The notes beneath the pieces are model-generated. The model was not told the DNA's origin. It ran no database searches and saw only the letters and a list, made by a program, of their open reading frames with translations. The position numbers were made by a program, and so were the translations under genes. 11,650 nucleotides of DNA from CAYLPJ01 sp964385465 (GTDB lineage: Bacteria > Planctomycetota > Phycisphaerae > SM23-33), in NCBI GenBank assembly GCA_964385465.1, contig CAYLPJ010000096.1, positions 1 to 11,650 of the forward strand, in the 5' to 3' direction. This document shows, one piece after another, positions 8,613-11,650 of this stretch (the stretch's first letter is position 1; every line of letters begins with the position of its first letter).

Positions 8613-8648
8613 TGTCCACCCCTGGACACGCTGGACACACAAGGACAC
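8613..8648. repeat. TGTCCA/TGGACA palindrome with short GGACAC direct repeats
   Basis: TGTCCA (8613-8618) and TGGACA (8623-8628) form a perfect 6-bp inverted repeat around CCCC. The right arm starts a run of direct repeats: TGGACAC at 8623 and 8632 (9-bp spacing), then AGGACAC at 8642. The array begins 22 bases after the lyase stop codon. It could be a terminator-proximal hairpin, a protein-binding site or a dispersed extragenic repeat. Confidence 0.6.
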
Positions 8649-8655
8649 AATCGAT

Positions 8656-8682
8656 ATAAGACCTTGATAATAATGGTCTTAT
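8656..8682. terminator. AT-rich perfect inverted repeat, possible bidirectional terminator or operator
   Basis: ATAAGACC (8656-8663) and GGTCTTAT (8675-8682) are perfect reverse complements around the 11-base loop TTGATAATAAT. The surrounding 8649-8690 is AT-rich in otherwise very GC-rich DNA. It lies between convergent genes, 65 bases after the lyase stop. The GGTCTTAT arm ends the plus-strand hairpin with only a short T-containing tail, so terminator function is plausible but unproven. A binding site for a dimeric regulator is the main alternative. Confidence 0.45.
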
Positions 8683-8699
8683 GAATATACACCCTCTGT

Positions 8700-8714
8700 C
8701 CGCGCGCAGCGCGG
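8700..8714. repeat. GC-rich hairpin CCGCGC-GCA-GCGCGG
   Basis: A perfect 6-bp stem with a 3-base loop, 17 bases to the right of the AT-rich palindrome. In this base composition a short GC stem can arise by chance. It may assist termination between the convergent genes. Confidence 0.4.
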
Positions 8715-8821
8715 GGTACACACGTTTCCCGGCGGGCGAGCGGCTCGCGGCGCCCGCGACGGCGGCGGGGCTTGGCGCTCCGCCTGGTACTCTGCGGTAA
8801 GTATCCGGATTTGCCGATCCG

Positions 8822-8845
8822 CTCGATCGGAAGGCTCCGATCGGG
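8822..8845. repeat. 10-bp stem hairpin around CGATCGGA/TCCGATCG
   Basis: CGATCGGA (8824-8831) and TCCGATCG (8836-8843) are perfect reverse complements around AGGC. One wobble and one more C-G pair extend the stem to ten pairs. It lies about 130 bases beyond the stop of the GH10-like gene. No T-tract follows on either strand. Confidence 0.5.
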
Positions 8846-8947
8846 CGTTCAGCGCGAACGCAGGCCGGGGTCCCCGCGGTTCGGCGGTTGCCCTGGAGCC
8901 CCGGCAGGGGGGGGCAGCGTTCCGCCGGCGCGGCGCCGCGTCGGGAT

Positions 8948-8961
8948 GAGGCCTCGGCCTC
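8948..8961 (-). terminator. Possible terminator hairpin just after the GH10-like gene
   Basis: GAGGC and GCCTC pair around CTCG, starting ten bases after the TAG stop at 8972-8974 when read on the minus strand. There is no U-rich tail, so it is a weak terminator candidate. It could instead protect the 3' end of the transcript. Confidence 0.3.
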
Positions 8962-8971
8962 GAGCACGCCG

Positions 8972-11416
8972 CTATCGGGACAGACGGACCTCGACGGGGG
9001 GGGCGTCCTTGGTCAGGCGGGCCTGGACGCTCCGCTTCTTGCCGCCGGCCTCGACGGTGATGCGGTAGTTCCCGCGGAAGCCGCGGGTGGCCCAGGCGCC
9101 CGCGGCGTCGGTCCGGCCGGCCTCGTCCGTCCACCATTCGCCGAAGACCAGTTCCCGGTAGACCTTGCCGTTCGGCCGCAGCGTCCAGTCCTCGGTGTAG
9201 AGGGCGGCGTTCTTCTTCCACATGCGCCCGGCCCAGAAGCCCCACTGGACGACCGACCCGACGTCGGGGTGGCTGAAGCAGGCGGTGAGTAAGTCCCGCG
9301 TGTAGTCGGCCTGGGCGGCGACCTGGTTGGCGTCGTCCCAGACGGCGCTGACGTCGAACTCGGTGATCTTCAGCTCCAGGTCGTAGTCGGGGTAATTGGC
9401 GTCGAGCCCGGCGAAATCGTCCAGCCGCCGCAGCAGCTCTTCCGGCGGGGTGATGCTGGAGACGTCGAAGTGGCACATGAACCCCACGCCGTCCAGCGGC
9501 GCCTTGTTCTCCATCAGCCAGCCGATGTACTCCCGGTAGCGCGGGTACGCCGTCCCCCCGCGGACCATCACCCCGCCCTCGTTGACGAAGAGCTTCGCCT
9601 CGGGCACCACCCGGCGGTAGGCGGCCAGCTCCTCGAGCATGATGTCCTTGCCCACGTGCCTCCAGACCCTCGAGTAGCCGAACGGGTGGTTGATCGCGTC
9701 CCAACTGTCCACGCCGTCCCGCACGGCGGGGATAGTCAGCAAGTCGTTGAGCCACTTGAGGATACCCGCCCGGATGGCCTCCTTGCCGTCCTTGTCCGGG
9801 TCGAAGGGCATCACCCCGAACTGGTGCCAGATCGGCGTGTGCCCGTGGACCGGCAGGCCCTGTTTCTTCGCCCACGCCAGCACCTTCAGCGTCCGGTCGG
9901 GCGTGAACTTCTCGCCCCAGCGGCCACGCCACGGGCCCCATTTGAACGTCCCGATCGTCAACGCGTTGAAGTTCTCCAGGATCATCTCGCGGAGCTTGCG
10001 GGCCTCGGCCGTCTCGTCGGGCGTGATGCTCGTGTGCCCGATATTGCCCCAGAGGAACTCGTGGCAGGTCATCTCCGCGGTGACCTTCGCCCCCTCGACC
10101 GGCTTGCCGTCCGCCCCCGTCACCACCACGCGAAGGTCCGCCTTGCGGAGCTTCTCGATCCGCTCGCCGGCGGCTTGGCGCCACGGGGCGTCGGCGGCCC
10201 GGCCGGGGTAGTTGTAGTCGAACTTCGTGCGGGGCAGGTCCGCGAGGTCCACCGTCCGCCCGTAGTAGATCACCGCCCCCCCGCCGATCTCGATCACCTG
10301 CGTCGGCCCGCCCATGAAGAACTCGACCTTCCACGTGCCCGCGTTGGCGCGGCGGAAGCGCACCGGGATGTGATAACGCTTCCACTCCGGCTCGGGCGTG
10401 TACTTCCCGCCGATCGTCTCGGCCAGCCGACCCCGGCCGGAGTCCTTGACCTCCACGCGCCCGCCGACGATGTTGGCCTCCCGGCTGCCCCCGCTGCGGA
10501 GGTAGGCCACGATCAGCGCCACGTCGCCCTTGGCCACGGGGCGCCCGACCTCGCCGGCGCCGAAGACCACCGACCAGTAATGCGGTGTCTGGCGCAGCAC
10601 CTCCATCCGCGCACCGTGCGCAAACGGCAGCGAGGCATCGGGTTCCAGCCGCTCCAGCGTCGCGCGGTCGTGCGTCTGCCCGTACTTGCGGAAGCGTTTG
10701 AACGCCTCGGCCTCGGAGGCGCCGAAGAGGAACTCCCCGGCCGGCAGGCCGAGCTTTTCCAGGTCGGCCCGCAGCGCGGCGTAGTAGCCCCCGGCCCGCT
10801 TCCAGGCGGCGGTGTCCGGCGGGGGGGCGCCCCCGGCGGCGGCGCGGGCGTCCGCGTCGGGGTCCGGCCCGGCGTCGGTGACCGACACGTCCTTGACGTA
10901 CAGCCCGCTGTCGGCGCCGCGGCCGAAGTTGTGCACCTCGAACCCCAGCGCCTTCCGCGAGCCGGTGGGCACGGTGGCCTCGATCCGCCGCCACGTGCCC
11001 TCGGTGGCCTCGATGGGGACGCGGACGTCGGGCTTGGGGAATTTCAGCACGCCGCGCCCGTCACCGGCGGTCAGCACGTCCATGGCCACCTTCACCAGCC
11101 GCCCGGGCTTGACACCGACCCCGCGCCACTGCCGCAGCATCATCGACGGCTTGCCCTCGATGTTCACCAGGCCGAAGGCCTTGGTCCCCGTCACCGGGTC
11201 CGGGCCCAGCCGCAGTTCGCCGGTCGTGCTCTTGTGCCACGCCCCGGCCGTCCAGGGCGAGGGGTTCTGCCCCGTCTTCTTCGCCAGCTTGCCGCCCTCG
11301 AACCGCATCGTGAACGGCTCGAACTGCTCGGTGTCGCCGGGGATGAGGTTCTTCTCGCCCCCCCGGGCCGCCCCGGCCGTCATCGCCACCACCGCCGCCA
11401 TCATCGCTCGTCGCAT
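8972..11416 (-). CDS. Exported GH10-like glycoside hydrolase with two CBM-like domains; acid/base Glu replaced by His
   Basis: An 814-residue protein from ATG 11416; GTG 11419 is an equally possible start. Residues 1-20 look like a signal peptide (MRRAMMAAVVAMTAGAA). Residues ~22-180 are a jelly-roll CBM-like domain, ~180-203 an Asp/Ala/Pro-rich linker, and ~260-400 a second CBM-like domain. Residues ~450-735 fit the GH10 barrel: K492-W493, HGHTPIW (524-530), WDAINH (572-577), LFVNEGG, CHF with H649, and nucleophile motif ITEFD with E686. The C-terminal tail (GEWWTDEAGRTD...GFRGNY) resembles plant-type GH10 xylanases. GH10 enzymes are retaining xylanases needing two glutamates; the nucleophile is present, 109 residues from the acid/base site as expected, but that site is H577. 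Activity is therefore uncertain: it may be inactive, act as a binding protein, or use another mechanism or substrate. Confidence 0.9.
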   Translation of the reverse strand: MRRAMMAAVVAMTAGAARGGEKNLIPGDTEQFEPFTMRFEGGKLAKKTGQNPSPWTAGAWHKSTTGELRLGPDPVTGTKAFGLVNIEGKPSMMLRQWRGVGVKPGRLVKVAMDVLTAGDGRGVLKFPKPDVRVPIEATEGTWRRIEATVPTGSRKALGFEVHNFGRGADSGLYVKDVSVTDAGPDPDADARAAAGGAPPPDTAAWKRAGGYYAALRADLEKLGLPAGEFLFGASEAEAFKRFRKYGQTHDRATLERLEPDASLPFAHGARMEVLRQTPHYWSVVFGAGEVGRPVAKGDVALIVAYLRSGGSREANIVGGRVEVKDSGRGRLAETIGGKYTPEPEWKRYHIPVRFRRANAGTWKVEFFMGGPTQVIEIGGGAVIYYGRTVDLADLPRTKFDYNYPGRAADAPWRQAAGERIEKLRKADLRVVVTGADGKPVEGAKVTAEMTCHEFLWGNIGHTSITPDETAEARKLREMILENFNALTIGTFKWGPWRGRWGEKFTPDRTLKVLAWAKKQGLPVHGHTPIWHQFGVMPFDPDKDGKEAIRAGILKWLNDLLTIPAVRDGVDSWDAINHPFGYSRVWRHVGKDIMLEELAAYRRVVPEAKLFVNEGGVMVRGGTAYPRYREYIGWLMENKAPLDGVGFMCHFDVSSITPPEELLRRLDDFAGLDANYPDYDLELKITEFDVSAVWDDANQVAAQADYTRDLLTACFSHPDVGSVVQWGFWAGRMWKKNAALYTEDWTLRPNGKVYRELVFGEWWTDEAGRTDAAGAWATRGFRGNYRITVEAGGKKRSVQARLTKDAPPVEVRLSR

Positions 11417-11425
11417 CACGCCGCA

Positions 11426-11431
11426 TCCTTT
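11426..11431 (-). promoter_or_regulatory. Ribosome binding site of the GH10-like gene
   Basis: AAAGGA on the minus strand lies nine bases before ATG 11416 and six before GTG 11419. An in-frame ATG at 11458 would add 14 residues (MAYGSIFHAKGCGV) in front of the signal peptide and has no Shine-Dalgarno, so the shorter form was chosen. Confidence 0.6.
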
Positions 11432-11488
11432 CGCATGGAAGATCGAACCGTACGCCATCCGCGGCCGACAACCGCCGACCCGCCCGCC

Positions 11489-11516
11489 ATCCTACCGCCC
11501 CGGCCGCGATCGGCAA
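11489..11516 (-). promoter_or_regulatory. Candidate promoter of the GH10-like gene
   Basis: On the minus strand TTGCCG (11516-11511) and TAGGAT (11494-11489) are 16 bases apart, with the -10-like box embedded in CGGTAGGAT. The same nine bases occur upstream of the lyase gene with a similar -35-like box. The box ends 72 bases before the chosen start codon. Confidence 0.4.
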
Positions 11517-11537
11517 GCATGGGAGGAGGCCCCGGCC

Positions 11538-11650
11538 GCCGGCGGAGCTCGTGCCCCAGCGGGGCACAGGTATGTAGCCAGGGGCGCGAGCCCCTGGTAG
11601 AAATGCCGGCGGTTCGTGCCCCAGCGGGGCACAGGTATGTAGCCAGGGGC
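11538..11650. repeat. Tandem extragenic palindromic repeat, unit about 65 bp, running off the right edge
   Basis: A 37-base stretch at 11549-11585 recurs exactly at 11614-11650, and GCCGGCGG precedes each copy (11538 and 11605) with a 2-base length difference. The unit folds into two perfect hairpins: GTGCCCC-AGC-GGGGCAC (11551-11567, again at 11616-11632) and CCAGGGGC-GCGA-GCCCCTGG (11578-11597), the latter closed by a GNRA-type loop. The second copy is cut by the window edge. It resembles REP-like elements of GC-rich genomes; no coding function is likely. The stretch 11417-11537 holds only the GH10-like leader and promoter. Confidence 0.8.

Larger units (their letters stand above)
8591..8971. 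other. Convergent intergenic region with several inverted repeats, 381 bp
   Basis: No convincing gene is seen between the stop codons of the lyase and the GH10-like gene. The left part (8611-8690) contains a short palindrome, a GGACAC repeat and an AT-rich palindrome. The rest is GC-rich with three more hairpins at 8700-8714, 8822-8845 and 8948-8961. The region probably provides transcription termination for both strands. None of the hairpins is followed by a clear T-tract, so classical intrinsic terminators cannot be claimed. Confidence 0.7.

Noticed and set aside
8649..8690. Insertion sequence end or mobile element
   Set aside because: No transposase, no partner inverted repeat and no target-site duplication were seen, so the palindrome is reported only as a possible terminator or operator.
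5429..8692. A 1087-codon open frame on the minus strand and a 1057-codon frame on the plus strand across the lyase region
   Set aside because: Both overlap the lyase gene, which has a signal peptide, ribosome binding site and clear family motifs. The alternatives have biased Arg/Gly/Pro/Val-rich compositions and no recognisable domain.
8679..10994. A 771-codon minus-strand frame overlapping the GH10-like gene
   Set aside because: It is an Arg/Gly-rich shadow; the chosen frame carries the GH10 and signal-peptide features.
11417..11458. N-terminal extension of the GH10-like protein to ATG 11458
   Set aside because: It places 14 residues before a good signal peptide and has no Shine-Dalgarno, whereas AAAGGA precedes the 11416/11419 starts.
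11538..11650. CRISPR array
   Set aside because: The repeated core is 37 bases, but the spacing sequence is itself repeated and palindromic, only two copies are seen, and no cas genes are present.

Overview
The window is a very GC-rich bacterial segment that most likely comes from a planctomycete, possibly Phycisphaerae-like. The best evidence is the first gene. It opens with an LEPR-XLL signature (residues LEPRLLLSA right after a short charged N-terminus), a motif known from the N-termini of very large exported planctomycete proteins. It continues with lamin-tail, chitobiase-C-terminal-like, CotH-kinase and PKD modules, a combination common in that phylum. The GH10-like gene also resembles the planctomycete/plant-type branch of its family by eye. 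No phylogenetic marker is present, so the assignment rests on domain architecture.

Layout. Positions 1-5442 (minus) hold the first 1814 residues of a giant exported multidomain protein whose C-terminus lies beyond the left edge. A 310-bp divergent intergenic region (5443-5752) carries a plausible promoter for each side. Positions 5753-8590 (plus) encode an exported heparinase II/III-superfamily polysaccharide lyase with an N-terminal discoidin-like domain. A 381-bp convergent intergenic region (8591-8971) holds several inverted repeats, including a strikingly AT-rich palindrome. Positions 8972-11416 (minus) encode an exported GH10-like glycoside hydrolase with two N-terminal carbohydrate-binding-like domains. 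From 11538 to the right edge runs a tandem hairpin-forming intergenic repeat that continues beyond the window.

The three genes are separate transcription units (divergent, then convergent), not an operon. All three products appear to be exported, and two are carbohydrate-active, so the window looks like part of a cell-surface or extracellular polysaccharide-handling region. The lyase and the GH10-like gene share a promoter-like element (TTGGCC or TTGCCG, 16-18 nt, then CGGTAGGAT), which may mean common control or simply the host's usual promoter form.

The most notable point is that the GH10-like protein keeps the nucleophile motif (ITEFD) but has histidine where the family's acid/base glutamate belongs (WDAINH instead of WDxxNE), and the usual EN..KW substrate-binding motif is also altered. 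No defence system, CRISPR array, transposase, tRNA or rRNA was seen.
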